From Gordius sp. MW1 (lineage: Eukaryota > Nematomorpha > Gordioida > Gordea > Gordiidae), in contig OZ038530.1 of the NCBI GenBank assembly GCA_964036665.1, positions 23,396,001 to 23,460,000 of the forward strand: a DNA stretch of 64,000 nt. Reading direction: 5' to 3'. The notes beneath the pieces were generated by a model. That model saw only the letters and a list, made by a program, of their open reading frames with translations. It did no database searches and was not told the origin of the DNA. The position numbers and the translations under genes were made by a program. Shown here piece after piece: positions 46,401 through 57,789 of the stretch. Within the stretch, counting starts at the first letter, position 1; each line of letters starts with the position of its first letter.

Positions 46401-49324
46401 CCTCCAAAGAAGAGGACACTAGCACTTGTGGTGTATGTATGGTGTGGCTATTCTATGCACACACCGGGTTAGTTGTAGCTCGTTTCAACACCAATTCTAA
46501 GAGTCCTCCACCCACCTTCAACTTGTGTATGATGTGCGTAGTTATTGTGACGACGCTCATCTTATTACATATAACACGAGGCGGGCTTTGTTTTAACACT
46601 TACACATCTTATCTTAATAACAACACCCCTTCCCAGGCTTTTTATATAAAAACAAACAACGTTACGATTACTAAGTATTTCTACCGTCATGGGCGTAGCC
46701 AGCAAGAAGCGACTACCCCCCCCCCCTCTAAATCCAAAAAACTATTAAAATCATGGCAAATTTCAAATGATAATTTTGCCCCTCCCCAAATCATTATTGG
46801 CCCGCTCTATTTAAAAAGCTGGATACGCCCATTTAACCGTTATTGCAAAGGACCTAATATTAAAATTTCCCCCACCCATATATGTGGTAACCGGCTGAGG
46901 GGTCCAAATTGTTGTTGTTTACATCAAATGGATAATTCCTTAGGTTAAAGTAAGATAGCTCTAGGAAAATAGATAAAGTGATGATTTGTTTTCCTTACAG
47001 CGTTAAGTGAGCCCAGCAAATCAAATAAGATTTTAATACCTACCTTTAAGCACTCGACGAAGCATCTTACAGTAGTTAGAGTGATAACAGCGTAGCCAGC
47101 GAAGGGCAACTTACACTTTTTTATTGGACGAATTTAATAGCTGTTGTTATTTTGCTCCTACCCCAAATCAACATTTAACTTCCCCTTTTCCCCACCCAAT
47201 ACAAATCCTGGCAAGATCCAAAGTAAAAGTTAGCTGAATTAATTTAGTTACATTACGGGCGTCTGAACAAACATGTTGGATCGGGCTTGATTTCAAGGGT
47301 TTAGCCAAGGCGTACGAAAATTCGTTGAAATTTATTAACATTATGGCTAAAATTATTATCATCTCGTCCCTTCCTAAATAATTATTGCCCCCTCTCTATG
47401 TAAATAAAACACAGACAAATAATAGACGGGTTCTGTAAATATTAATTGCTATACAATTTATGAGCTCGTTTTTAATTGTGCGTCCTGTCATGTCCAATTT
47501 GTAATTTTTTAATAATTGCCGTATAAATTTATATGGGTGTTTAGTTGTGGACTTACGCTTCAGTAAAAGACTTTTATTTTGCGTTCGCATATAGACTAGC
47601 TAATGACCGCTGGTTGGATGACTCCAAATTCCATTTTTGTTAAGAAAATAAAGGAATTAGAAAGAAGTAAGAAAAGAATGAAATGTGGTTAAATAAGAAA
47701 AAAGAAAGGATGAGTGAGTGAGTGAGTGTTTTACTTACAATTCAATTTCAATGTAGGATTTATCCTTGCCGTGCTTGATAAAGTCTCCTATACTCTTGGC
47801 TCGATTCACGAACGTCGTTTTACCATTCAACCCAAACAGTATCCCATTGAATACCGACGATTTACCTTTGCATCACGTTTAAAGCAATTTAAAATATCAT
47901 CCTCATCATAACAACTAATGCTTTCAATTTTATGCTCTTTTTAATTGCTATGCAATTTATATGCACATTAAAGTTTTCATTTTAATCACACTGATTATAT
48001 TGGTTAAAATAGGCCTAAAAATAAATATACTATTTTATTAATTAATATGCAATTCATGTTTTATTACATGTTTATATTAGATGTTTAAATTATCAAGTTG
48101 GCGTAAGGAGGGGGGTGTTTTTAGGTTAGAGAACCCCTCCGATGATTTTCAATTTATATAATTTTTATATTGTATATTCAATAAAAACTAATTTTTGTTG
48201 GAATTTACTTTTAGTATTTTTACGCTATTGTCACTTTAAACTTTTAGGGAAAAAAATTAATACTTTTATCCAATAAAATAGTTACAAAAAATTTCCCCCT
48301 GAAAATTTTATAACATCCCCCCCCTTGAGGAAATCCTAGTTATGCCTATGGTAAGTTATATATAAAACTCATTCAATGCCCCCCACCTGTACCCACAACC
48401 TTATTACTAAACCCAATTGGAAGCAGTTAATCGTAAGCAAATTTAAACATGTTCATTAATTGATTTACATTAAGACAACTTATAAATTTAATACAAATTA
48501 AGCATTCATTTAAAATATTTAAAACTTCCTGGCTCAAATAGGTCATATAAATAACGTTTGCTCAATCAACTAACTTGCCAAAACTTATAAGGGTGTGTAT
48601 TTACTCTCTAAATTCCTTTCTATTGATTAATATAGTTACATAAAAACAATTTATGAAATGTTGAATTGTATTTAGCATCAAAAAAAGCCTGCATGTAAAA
48701 GGTGAAATAATTTTTATTAAAATTGCAAAATAAAAAACTTTAAAATATTTTAGTCCCAGAATTAGATGTGACAAAAAGGTAATTAAACTTTTTTAATTCA
48801 TATAATACAACAGCAAATATTCTATCTAAAAGTAATGATCATATTGTTGTCATCATAGATTATGAAGCAAATATTATAATGTCAAACTTATTACTCTCAT
48901 TTTATTTTTAAGCAAATATGTTAACACATAAAAGTGAATTAAGCTCTACCTAAATCTTAACAAAAATATCATAAAAATTCATTTTTAACAATTTATAGAC
49001 TAGTTATTATAGCAAACAAAGTTATACTATAATATGTGACAAAAAATTTGATATAGTTTGACTTGAAATGCTAAAGATGCTAGACTTAGATAAGGCATAA
49101 TTTAATAAATATTTTTTAACACTTTGAAAAGTTATATATATTGTAGAAACATTAAATCATTAGCCTACCTGTTCCATTGCCCCCAGATATAATATTTAGA
49201 TGTTTGTGAGGGTAGCTTTCAACAGAACTATATGTCCTAGGATAAAAAAAAATAGATGATAATACTCAAGTATAAGGCTTTACATGAAATCTTTGAACAA
49301 GAATCTAACGATGTGCCCGTCCAT
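37421..49324 (-). CDS. SMC5: SMC5, structural maintenance of chromosomes protein 5 (complete, 22 exons, 1209 aa)
   Basis: ATPase core subunit of the SMC5/6 complex in DNA repair and chromosome stability. Exons (minus): 49284-49324, 49169-49236, 47739-47865, 45635-45734, 45378-45503, 45223-45325, 45002-45111, 44757-44918, 44450-44662, 41740-41857, 41491-41645, 41105-41382, 40390-40753, 40137-40306, 39947-40067, 39480-39602, 39258-39392, 39011-39103, 38433-38924, 38168-38308, 37695-37955, 37421-37549. All junctions are GT-AG and the 3630-base sum is in frame. Walker A is GGNGTGKSS (Lys38), split by a 1.3-kb intron; CQFLPQDRV follows; long coiled coils flank a hinge (exons 12-13, HDVPVG). The ABC signature QSGGERSVST (exon 19) and Walker B MVDEINQG (exon 20) are intact. 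Compared with human SMC5 (about 1100 aa) there is an insert of about 45 residues in the C-terminal head (exon 19) and a longer, unrelated-looking C-terminal tail (exons 21-22). Confidence 0.93.
39640..39760. repeat. Motif-rich repeat fragment in SMC5 intron 15
   Basis: Contains CTGCCCGAACCCGTCC, GCTAGCCCGACCAAGCCC and TTGCCCGAACTGC within 90 bases. Similar GCCCGA-rich text lies at about 55440-55690 outside the gene. Such clustered motifs resemble the subterminal part of a hAT-like element, but no terminal repeat pair was identified. Confidence 0.35.
41989..44049 (-). mobile_element. Degenerate piggyBac-like element in SMC5 intron 9
   Basis: Flanked on both sides by TTAA (41985-41988 and 44050-44053), with inverted ends CCCGACAGGTACCAG and CTGGTACCTCTCGGG. 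TTAA target and CCC..GGG ends are the piggyBac signature. Near-terminal GTGTCACTACAGGTTACACT and GTGTCACCTACAGGTTACACT form a second matched pair, in direct rather than inverted order. The interior carries a decayed transposase on the minus strand. Because it lies in an intron in the same orientation as SMC5, splicing removes it. Confidence 0.85.
42300..43185 (-). pseudogene. piggyBac transposase relic
   Basis: On the minus strand, recognisable pieces appear in order but in different frames: SMDECMVPYFG (the DE-x-M-x-P-x-x-G motif of piggyBac transposases), then KGKPFRFGYNMWSAA, a GGAVILDLVNQL block and FFTSHNL (the conserved N-F-F-T-S after the second catalytic Asp). Frameshifts and stops separate them, including a stop after AKFSLD. 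The element is dead as a source of transposase. Confidence 0.75.
44070..44400. repeat. Dispersed unclassified repeat, copy 2 (SMC5 intron 9)
   Basis: Second copy of the repeat described at 22610-22985, sharing TTTCTGCAGTGTACCCCATT, AGTGAATTTACCTTCATTAG, AATAAATGATTATTTAATA, ATGCAGATGGCAC, TTTTAAAAACACTTTAATTA and CAAAATGGGGGAAAAACGG. It lies directly right of the piggyBac relic. Confidence 0.6.
45836..45989. mobile_element. ATGGGCGTAGCC MITE in SMC5 intron 3
   Basis: Diverged ends ACGGGCGCGCAGCCAGG and CATGGCTTCGTCCATGG; interior with GGGAGGGGCAAAAAGATAAT and GGGGGCAAACGCCCCTCC. Length about 154 bp. Its target duplication is not recognisable. Confidence 0.6.
46688..46832. mobile_element. ATGGGCGTAGCC MITE in SMC5 intron 3
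   Basis: Ends CATGGGCGTAGCCAGC and GCTGGATACGCCCAT. Flanks TCTACCGT and TTAACCGT match at 6 of 8 positions. The interior has CGACTACCCCCC..TCTAAATCC and TTTTGCCCCTCCCCAAATCA. A plus-strand open frame (46439-46948) runs across it but is not a gene. Confidence 0.72.
47090..47220. mobile_element. ATGGGCGTAGCC MITE, diverged copy in SMC5 intron 3
   Basis: Left end GCGTAGCCAGCGAAGGGCAA, then TTTTGCTCCTACCCCAAATC and CCCCACCCAATACAAATCCT followed by GGCAAG. The pattern fits the family but both outer ends have decayed. Confidence 0.45.
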
Positions 49325-49697
49325 TTGAATAAATTTGTTGAAGCGCGCTTTTATTTTTCAATAGCCAATGTATAACATTCTTATCTAACGTGAGGATGAA
49401 TGAATGAGAAAGAGCGCTCAATAAAATTGTGCGTATGCTTGATCGTCAGAAAATATGCTATTTAGTTCTACCATATTATGTTTTAATTTAATTTAATAAG
49501 GTAAAACATATTTTGTGAAGATGTATAAAATAAGTAAACAAAGTTAAAATTTTAAATATTTGTATAAATATTCCGATGTTGCCATAAATTATTTAATGCC
49601 GATTTTCTGTTTTATATAAAAAGATTCGTGATTATCATGAGGTAACAAAAAAATTTGCTTCCCAATTTTTTAAATAAAGGCTTGAGGGCCCTAGGTT

Positions 49698-49902
49698 GTG
49701 AGAGTAGTTGTCGCAATGGGACAGAAAATTATTATATTGTTAAGTTGTGCCTTGGCTGAAGACAGAGGATCTTTGTTTTGATTAGATGGAGTAAATACGT
49801 CGCTACATGTAAAATCCCAAGCTAAATAGAGTCCATTTTTCAAAGAAGCTAGTGTTTTACCATCAGGCCTTTTGTTATTTTCACAGAAGCCTGTGACGAG
49901 AA
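49698..49902 (-). pseudogene. Retroelement C-terminal fragment, cut by the Gypsy insertion
   Basis: A minus-strand frame is open from the Gypsy border to a stop at about 49698. It encodes KRPDGKTLASLKNGLYLAWD, then FTCSDVFTPSN and FCPIATTTL. This resembles the C-terminal block (K-R-P-D-G-x-T-L ... W-D-x-T-x-x-D-x-x-x-P) that I recall following reverse transcriptase in dispersed invertebrate retroelement ORFs; the class is uncertain. The reading continues across the 4-bp target site into 54415 onward (minus-strand upstream), so the Gypsy element landed inside it. Confidence 0.5.
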
Positions 49903-50137
49903 TGTTATGATTGTAAGGTATTTATTTCCACACACACAATAAGGATAAGTATCAATTAACAATGAAATAAGATATGAGCGAAATTTGGTATGATAATATA
50001 ATATATGAATAGCGATGTGTTGTTTTTTTGGTCCGGAAGAATTGTTGTGGGATGGATGATTGAATTGAATTATCAAAAGTCAAAAGTAAGTGAATATCAG
50101 TTCGTTACTTCATCTCGCCAATGTCTAAAACGCCACA
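49903..50137 (-). repeat. 3' LTR of the Gypsy element
   Basis: 235 bp, plus-strand TGTTATGATTG to AAAACGCCACA. It differs from the other LTR by lacking a 6-bp duplication (AGCGAT), by a changed block around GTGAATATCAGTTCG, and by single substitutions. Confidence 0.85.
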
Positions 50138-50196
50138 ATACTCCCCTTCCAGATATTTTTAAGGTTTTAAATATGTCGATAATAATTGGCTAAAAA

Positions 50197-53100
50197 TTAT
50201 GTGATGTATTCCCAAAGATTTTTCGGCCAATGGACTTTTCTGCCTTTTCGCGTTACTTTGACTGGTTCTTCCGCTTCTTGTGTCGGTGCTTCGGCTTGAG
50301 TTTCGTCGGCGGTCCGAAAGGATGGCTCCTCTCTACTTAGATGGCATGGTTTTAATCTGTCTATTGAGACTGAATCTCTTTTACTATTTTTATCAATGAC
50401 GAAGTATTTTGGTTCGCGTTTTAACACTTTGAACGGTCCGTCGTACGGTGAGGTGAGTGGCCTGCGAACTGCGTCGTTTCTGACAAAAACATGAGAAGTT
50501 TCTAACAGATCTTGGCTAACCTGTTCTTTTGTCTTCCTGTGGTGTTGCGGTATGGGGTACGGTATTGCAATCATTGTCTTTCTTAGTTTGTCTACAAAGT
50601 TGTGCAGTTACATTTCCGGTTGTTGGCTGGCCTCAGGTAACTGTAGAAAATAGTCTCCAGGCAGTCCTATGTTGGTTCCATATACGAGTTCGGATGGTGT
50701 TAGTCCAATGTCTTCCTTGATTGTGGCACGGATACCAAGTAACACGAGTGGAAGAACTTCACTCCATTTGATTTTTTCGGTGGCTTTTAAAGATGCCTTT
50801 AATTGTCTGTGGAAGCGTTCCACGAGTCCGTTGGCGGATGAGTGGTAGGCAGTGGTTTTTATATGCCTGCATCCTAGTGTGTTGGATAGTTGTCTGAAAA
50901 GTCCTGACTAAAACTGCGATCCTCTGTCGGTAGTAATTGTACTTGGTACACCATAATTGGCTATCCAACTTTCAATTAGCTTGGAAGCGATCTCTTCGGT
51001 AGGTTTCTTTGAGTGGAACGGCCATGGGCCATCTCGAGAAACGATCTATTGCTGTCAAAAGATGTGTAAAACCGTTTGAAGGTGGTAGTGGTCCAACTAA
51101 ATCGACGTGTATGTGTGAGAATCTTGCGTCTGGTTGTGCGAAAGTCCCGGGCGTCGTTATAGTGTGTGAACTTTGTTTAGTTGGCATTTTAAACAACACT
51201 TAGCCCAATTTCCAACGTCTTGGTTTATCGAAGGCCACACATACACTCTTGAAATCAGTTTGCTTGTCGCTCGTATGCCAGGGTGAGAAAAAGCATGAAA
51301 GTGATCGAAAACCTTCCTTCTGAGTGTTTCAGGTAATACCGGTCGGGGTTTAGTGGTTGAAAGATCACAAAGAATTTTATAATCTGATCCTGGATAGGGA
51401 TTAGTTGTAACTTTAGGGATGATGATTCCTTTAAGTTGCTCAGGGTTTGGTCGGTCCTTTGATGCTTACTGATTTCCTCTAGGTTGGGAATTTCAGGTAA
51501 TTCAATAGCATCTATTTCCATCCGGGAAAGAGCGTCCGCTACTGTGTTGCTCTCGCCTTTAATGAATCGTATGTCAGTAGTATATTGCGAGATGAGGTCC
51601 AACTGTCTTGTTTCTCTTGGAGAATACTGGTCGGGTTTTGCGTTATGCGTAGGTGAGTGGTTTATGGTCGGTATAGATTGTGAAATTACGACCTTCTAAG
51701 ATATGGCGGAAATGCTTTATGGCCAAATATATTGCGATGAGTTCGCGGCCAAAAGTACTGTACCGGTCTGGGTGGGTTGTAATTTCGATGAGAAAAATGC
51801 TAGTGGGTATGCCTTGTCCGAGATGGTTTGCTCCAAAACTGCTCCGACCGCCGTGTCTGATGCATCGGTGGTCAGTGTGATTTTTGTAAGGGGGTCCGTA
51901 TTCAAAAAGGTAAGTGTGGTAAAATTCACTAATGCTGCTTTTGCTTCTTCGAACGCCTTGACCTGAACGTCGTTGCAGGTTACGGACTTTTTGGACTTCT
52001 TCTGCAAATCGGTCAGAGGTTGAAGGGTTCGGGAAATTCCGGGTAGAAACCTCCGATAGAAATTTATCATACCTAGAAATCTCCGGAGCTTCTTCAGTGA
52101 ATTAGGCAGGGGAAACTCTTTGATGTCCTTGACTTTGACCAGCAGTGGGGCAATACCGGTGCTTGATACCTGGTGTCCGAGAAATTCGAGTTCGCCAACT
52201 CCAAATTTGCACTTCGCAGGGTTGATTCTCAGATCGTACTCTTGCAATCGTTGAAGAACGTTTCTCAAGTGCTGTTCGTGTTCCTGCTCCGATGCGCTGG
52301 CTATGAGGATATCATCGATGTACTTGTAAACGTAATCTAATCCTCTTAGGACTTCATCAATGAATCGTTGGAACGTCTGTGCTGCGTTTTTTAGTCCGAA
52401 CGGCATTCTTGCGAATTCGTACAGGCCGAAAGGTGTTGTGACGGCTGTTTTGCATACGTCCTTTGGTGCAACGGGGATGTGATGGTACGCTCTCACGAGG
52501 TCCAGCTTGGAGAATATGATTTTGTTGTGAAGATTGGCAGTGAAATCGTGTATGTGTGGTATAAGATACCTGTCCGGTATTGTGACTTTATTCAGGCCTC
52601 TGTAGTCTCCACAAGGCCTCCAATCACCTGTCTTTTTGGCGGCTAAATGCAATGGGGCTGCCCAGTTGCTTTCTGATTTCTGAATGATTCCTAACTCTAA
52701 CTATTCGAATTCTTTTTTCGCGACGTTCAACTTTTCCGCCGTTAGTCTTCTTGGACGTGCGTACTGAGCTGGTCCTTTCGTTAATATGTGGTGGAGCGCA
52801 TCATGAGGTGGAATCTGTCGGTTGAAGTTTAGAGGGGATATGAGTGATGGAAATTCGTGCAGCATTGCATCGAATTTTGTGCTGTGATTGCTGAGTGCTA
52901 CACGGATAACGAATGTCTGATGTGGTGAAGTTGTGCCCTTGGATGATAGCTGGGTAGTACTATCTATGAGTCGTTTATTGTTGATGTCCACAACCAACTT
53001 ATAGTGATGTAATACTAATAAGTCAGCTCCAATTATGGGGGTTTGTACGTCGGCGACTAAAAATACCCATTTGAATTCCCGTCGCAAACCAAGGTCTAAA

Positions 53101-53294
53101 CTCAATACGACTTGTCCGTATGTGTGGATGTTGGTTTGGTTAGCCGCTTGTAGAGTTGGGCCATACGGAATCAATGGATGTTTGGGAGGGGGTGGGATTC
53201 CGCTAACTTCAGCGCCTGTGTCGGCGAGATATTTTTGTTGGGTGGACCGGTCGAATAAATAGAATAGGCGGCTGAAAGTAAGGCCGTTTCCCAA
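50197..53294 (-). pseudogene. pol: Gypsy pol: protease, reverse transcriptase, RNase H, integrase (broken)
   Basis: Read 5' to 3' on the minus strand: aspartic protease (LADTGAEVSG, about 53225), a stop at about 52700, reverse transcriptase with the active-site YIDD at about 52309-52322, RNase H ([13 protein letters not shown]), a frame break at about 51717, the RNase H end (GESNTVADALSRM), then integrase core pieces (DLVGPLP..AIDRFSRWP) with further breaks near 50970 and 50600, and a final C-terminal segment ending at 50197 with VSIDRLKP. At least four disruptions separate the domains; the copy is defective. Confidence 0.85.
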
Positions 53295-53349
53295 TGTCGC
53301 CCATATGGGACGGCCCGTCAGATTTTTTGTTGGGGGTTGGTGTTAAAAT

Positions 53350-54154
53350 TGCATGGCTGCATGCACTTCTTGGCTTCCTTTCCAAATTTATAATGGTACC
53401 AAGATGTGTCAGTTGGGCGTTGTCTGGATGATGACCTAGATCTGCTTGACCTTCTCCATGTCGTCCTACTTGTCGTTGGGATTGCCTGTTAATTGTGACA
53501 CAGCTTTGATCAGTTCCTGGATTTCGTTTGTTTGAGTATTGGGAATAGGAATGTTGGGAATCAGAATATTGGGAGTAGGGTTATTTGGAGTGAGGTTATA
53601 GGGAGTAGCTACTGATGCTAAGCTGCTGACTCTGAACGTTTCGTGAATCCTATCAGCGACTTCTGCTATACGATCCAGTGATTGGTCATCTCCCATAGTA
53701 GCCAAGATGCTAACCACATGTTGGGGTAGCTTATCCATCCAGAGGCTTTTTAAAATCTTTTCGTCCATCACATTATTACCTAAACGAGATTTTAAGTATC
53801 TTACCAACTGGGATGGGGTGCGGTCTCCAAGGAATATCGAAGAGAATAAATTTCTTATCCTTTTTTCGTCACTGTCTCCTAGTCTTTTCACGATTGCTTC
53901 CTTCAGTTTGTCGTAAGGGGTAATTTCAGGAACCGTGAATATGAGGTCTGCCACCTCTTCCGCGACTTCTGGGGGTAGTGATTCGACTAGGTAGGAATAC
54001 TTAGTTTCTGCGAGGATATGTTGCGTGTGTGAAACACGGCTTCTACCTGTGACAACCATATGCGAATATTTTTAGGATGGAATTCAGGAATTCTCACATG
54101 AACTGCGCTTTCTCTTGGTTCATTAGAGTCTGGGATTGTTGAGTTTGTTTCCAT
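53350..54154 (-). pseudogene. gag: Gypsy gag (frameshifted)
   Basis: Begins with an ATG at 54154 soon after the primer-binding site; the N-terminal part (IRIWLSQVEAVFHT) and the next part (SYLVESLPPEVAEEVADL) are in different frames, so a frameshift lies near 54005. The C-terminal end near 53352-53404 has HYKFGKEAKKCMQPC, a zinc-finger remnant where the first Cys is replaced by Ser. Typical gag motifs such as LFLGDRTPSQLVRYL-like text lie between. Confidence 0.75.
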
Positions 54155-54172
54155 CACGTCTCAGGTCACCAA

Positions 54173-54410
54173 TGTTATGATTGTAAGGTATTTATTTCCA
54201 CACACACAATAAGGATAAGTATCAATTAACAATGAAATAAGATATGAGCGAAATTTGGTATGATAATATAATATATGAATAGCGATAGCGATGTGTTGTT
54301 TTTTTGGTCCGGAAGAATTGTTGTTGGATGGATGATTGAATTAAATTATCAAAAGTCAAAAGTAAGTGAATGTCTCGTTACTTCATCTCGCCAATGTCTA
54401 AAACGCCACT
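54173..54410 (-). repeat. 5' LTR of the Gypsy element
   Basis: 238 bp, plus-strand TGTTATGATTG to AAAACGCCACT. The final base differs from the other LTR (T for A), which breaks the usual terminal TG on the minus strand. Confidence 0.85.
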
Positions 54411-54414
54411 AGAA

Positions 54415-56842
54415 TGCAAGGGAAACTAGCTTTGAAAAATAATAAGGTATCAGCTATAATTGTAAAAAAAAGCTTTTACGAAGCTTCTTTTTAGAGCTTA
54501 ACACATATAAATATAATCTGGAATTCTAAAAAAATTTTGACAAAATTTTTACAACATCTTCCTGCTACTTAGTAATAAGGCTAAGAAATAGCTTAGTGTT
54601 GGATTTCTATTAGAGCCATTCTATGGATTTTATAAGGACAGTTAAATAGCCACAGAAATGTTAATAATGTCCAAAAATTGAGGATGACGTTGATAAGACT
54701 CTTTTTCATACATTTAAGTCTAAAGAATTTAGAAGCCCTTTAAAAAACTAGGGCAACTTTATTATTAATAGTTCCAAAATTATGTCCTCATTATTTTAAT
54801 ATAATTAAACATATTTATATAACACTATTGATACCTCATAAAGAAAGTATGCCATACATAATTGACATAATGTAGACAATACAAGTCAATTTTGACAGAT
54901 TGAATTTATGCATATAATATCATTGGTATTATGACACCATTAAAAAGAATTGCGACTATGTCATTAATTCAATTGCTGTTATTTTCAAGCGTGCTAAAAT
55001 TTAAATATTAAATATAAGATATTAGATACAAAATATATAAAATAAAAACCTAAAAATAAATAAGCAAAAATAGGAATAATAAAAAACAAACAGTGGCGTA
55101 ACCCCTCTGTTTTTTGATTAATAACTAAATTAAATGGGTTTAAATATTATAGTTTAGTTACACCAAAGACTTTAAGACACTTATAAAACCTAGAAACATA
55201 ATATATACATCTAATTTTTATAATTTAATTTTTGATAAAATTCGTTGTTCAATTTTTGAATATGATTGTGAAAACTTTTATGAAAAAACTTGTTTAAACA
55301 TTTATTTCCCGTGAAAACACCACACCGCCCCAGAAAGTAGATAACTAAGCGATTTTTATAAGTTCCTCATTGTATATAATATTAATACTTTTATCATGTA
55401 TGATATTTGCCCAAAATTTTCTGCTAGAACCCATCACGGTTTGATAACTAAATTGCCTGTCAAGGCCAGCCAAAACTTTTTAATTGCCCGATTCACTAAT
55501 GCCGTCCGAACAGCCGAGCCCAAAATGACGATTTTAAATTTCAAGAATTAATTATGTCTAGTTTTAAAAATTTTTGATCTAATTCTAAAATTTTTATAAA
55601 TAGAGAGGTGACAAAAAGATAGCAAACTATATAAATAAAAATCTCATTATGGAGCCCGCCCAGGCCTACTTAAAAATCTCAATTTGAACGGTAGCTTGCC
55701 CGATTCCTTAGCCGAGTGGGCCCAGCAGCTAGCTTGACTTTTTGGTTGTTTAATTTTTACTTTTAATTTCAAATAAAACGGGGGGGGGGGGGGGGGGAGG
55801 GGGAAAATTTTTGGAAATCCTGGCCAAGCGCCTGAAAACATATAATCTTACATAATCCTTACTCACATTTAAACAGCTTGCTGTTCATCAACCCCCCCCC
55901 CCATATTTATATCAATTACGGACCTTGATAGCCTTTAATATTGTTGTCAACATGATGATTTTGCAAAGGCCATGGACAGTATTAGGAATGGGCGTACGAA
56001 GAGAGAAAGCAGTTGTTAATCTAAAATTGGATATGAATAGTGGGTTAACGATGTAAAAAGGTTATAAAAAATCCAGAATCTTTGAAACCGAGGGAAATAT
56101 AGAGATGGGTTGGGAAAAAACATAGAATACAAAATTCTTGAAAGTGAAAAACGACAAAAATGAATTGGCCCAAAAAACAGAACAAGGAAATAAAAATTCC
56201 ATCAAAGATATACAAAATCGAAGAATTATATATTAAAACTTGGCACGGAAAACTAGATCAAAGAAACAATTTAGTTTTTAAATGGGAACTCATCGGGATG
56301 AGAGATATAAAAGGCCCACAGAAGTGAGAAAGATGAGAGTCCTTTTATTTTACCCAAGACTTAGGGCGGAAGAACAACTTACTTTACCTAACATTTGACG
56401 TTGAGGAACATCTTCCCCTAAAATACTGTATCTAATATTTACCGTACCTTATAAGAACATTTAAACAGCCGAAAAACGTGTCAATCTTATTCTCCTTACA
56501 AAATCCCTTTCGCCCCAAGCACATTTGTGTCAGTGTATGTTGTGGATGCTTCCCCCTCTCTCTGTAAGATGCCGCGTGCTCTAGCAAGGCAAGCGAGCAT
56601 TAATGGGATCGTTGTACTGTAACCCCACAATTTACATTAATCTTCCCATTTTAAATCGCGTATCGGAAAACACAATCAACATTTTCCATATATACATATA
56701 TATTTCTTCGGGTATGTATTTTGCATCATAATTCCTTTTAATCTATCAACTCGCATTCTATAGTGTGATATTCAAATAAATCAGTTATAATAAAGTAAGA
56801 AGACAAAATGATTTTTCTGATTAGTTCTTATTGGTTACAATG
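54415..56842. other. Intergenic region upstream of the Gypsy element
   Basis: No gene recognised. The first bases continue the retroelement fragment interrupted by the Gypsy insertion. GCCCGA-rich motifs similar to those at 39640-39760 occur at about 55440-55690. A G run of about 18 lies at 55781-55798. Confidence 0.35.
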
Positions 56843-57206
56843 TAGGGTTGGATAGTTTCCCGGAAATTTTTATTAGGGGAAATTACCCGGAAATTTTGGG
56901 GAATATAAGGGGAAAAACGGGAATTTAGGGGAAAAAATATTAAATTAAGGGGAAATAACAAGCTAAATAGATAAATTAGTATAAAAAATGTTAAGGAGTA
57001 TGATTAAAACTACTTGAATTTATTTGTCGAACAATATAAAGAAGCAAATACAAGCAATCACAATAAAATATAAATCATAGTTATAAATTTTCAATATCGG
57101 AATCTTTATTGAGGGAAGACATTGACTCATCAGAGGATGATAACAAAAATGTTTTTTGTGGATAAAAATTTACAGTTTCATTCAACTGCATGTTATGCCT
57201 GATGGA

Positions 57207-57789
57207 TAGTGTTGTTAATCTGCTCGAATTGGTTGTGCTGGTATAGTGCTAAACCTGGTAATAGGCACATAGCTCCAACCATTACCATCATTATTAAGCA
57301 GCACTTGCTGCTTAATAACCCGGTTACTAGCATGGCAGATTAAAGTTGCCATGGTTGCTTGGTTGGGAGAGATGTAAGTAACCGGGCATTTGGCAGATTG
57401 GATTGATAGAAACCGTGGTATTGAGCAGGCTTGTTTTAAACTAAACATGGTTTTTAGCAAATTTAGTTTTAGCTTACTATTAGAGTTGGTAGCTGCCATA
57501 TAATGGTAATCAATATTTTTCAATCATATATTAATCCAAAAATGGTGATTAAAAAATTAAAATATATTATAAAGAACTTTGCCACCCTACCTTTATTTGT
57601 CCCGTTGTTTTGCCCCCCCCCCCTTATTTTTACATCTCTCCCAACCAAGCAACCATGGCAACTTTAATCTGCCATGCTAGTAACCGGATTATTAAGCAGC
57701 ATGTGCTGCTTAATAATGATGGTAATGGGCGAGATGTATGCCACTACCATAGGTTATGGTAGTAGCATTTTGGCATATTAACAACACTA
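57207..57789. mobile_element. 583-bp hAT-type MITE with perfect 8-bp target duplication
   Basis: Ends TAGTGTTGTTAAT and ATTAACAACACTA, flanked by perfect CTGATGGA on both sides (57199-57206 and 57790-57797). A second, longer inverted pair lies inside: CCATTACCATCATTATTAAG, CAGCA.. CTGCTTAATAA and GCATGGCAGATTAAAGTTGC, CATGGTTGCTTGGTTGGGAG, each matched by its reverse complement near the right end. No coding frame. It sits in the 3' end of the host hAT transposase gene. Confidence 0.93.

Larger units (their letters stand above)
49903..54410 (-). mobile_element. Ty3/Gypsy LTR retrotransposon, CsRn1-like, decayed
   Basis: 4508 bp on the minus strand, flanked by the 4-bp target duplication AGAA (49899-49902 and 54411-54414). 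LTRs are 49903-50137 and 54173-54410. Just inside the 5' LTR the minus strand reads TTGGTGACCTGAGACGTGAT, close to a tRNA-Trp primer-binding site; just before the 3' LTR is a GGAAGGGGAGTATTG polypurine tract. Gag has an H-x-C-x-C remnant of the CHCC-type finger. The 4-bp duplication, tRNA-Trp-like primer site and CHCC finger together fit the CsRn1 clade. Frameshifts and stops in gag, pol and integrase, and several differences between LTRs, show it is not young. Confidence 0.85.

Noticed and set aside
46439..46948. 169-codon plus-strand frame
   Set aside because: It crosses a MITE and lies in an SMC5 intron on the opposite strand; no protein family features.
53035..53262. Plus-strand frames within the Gypsy element
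   Set aside because: Antisense shadows of the protease region.
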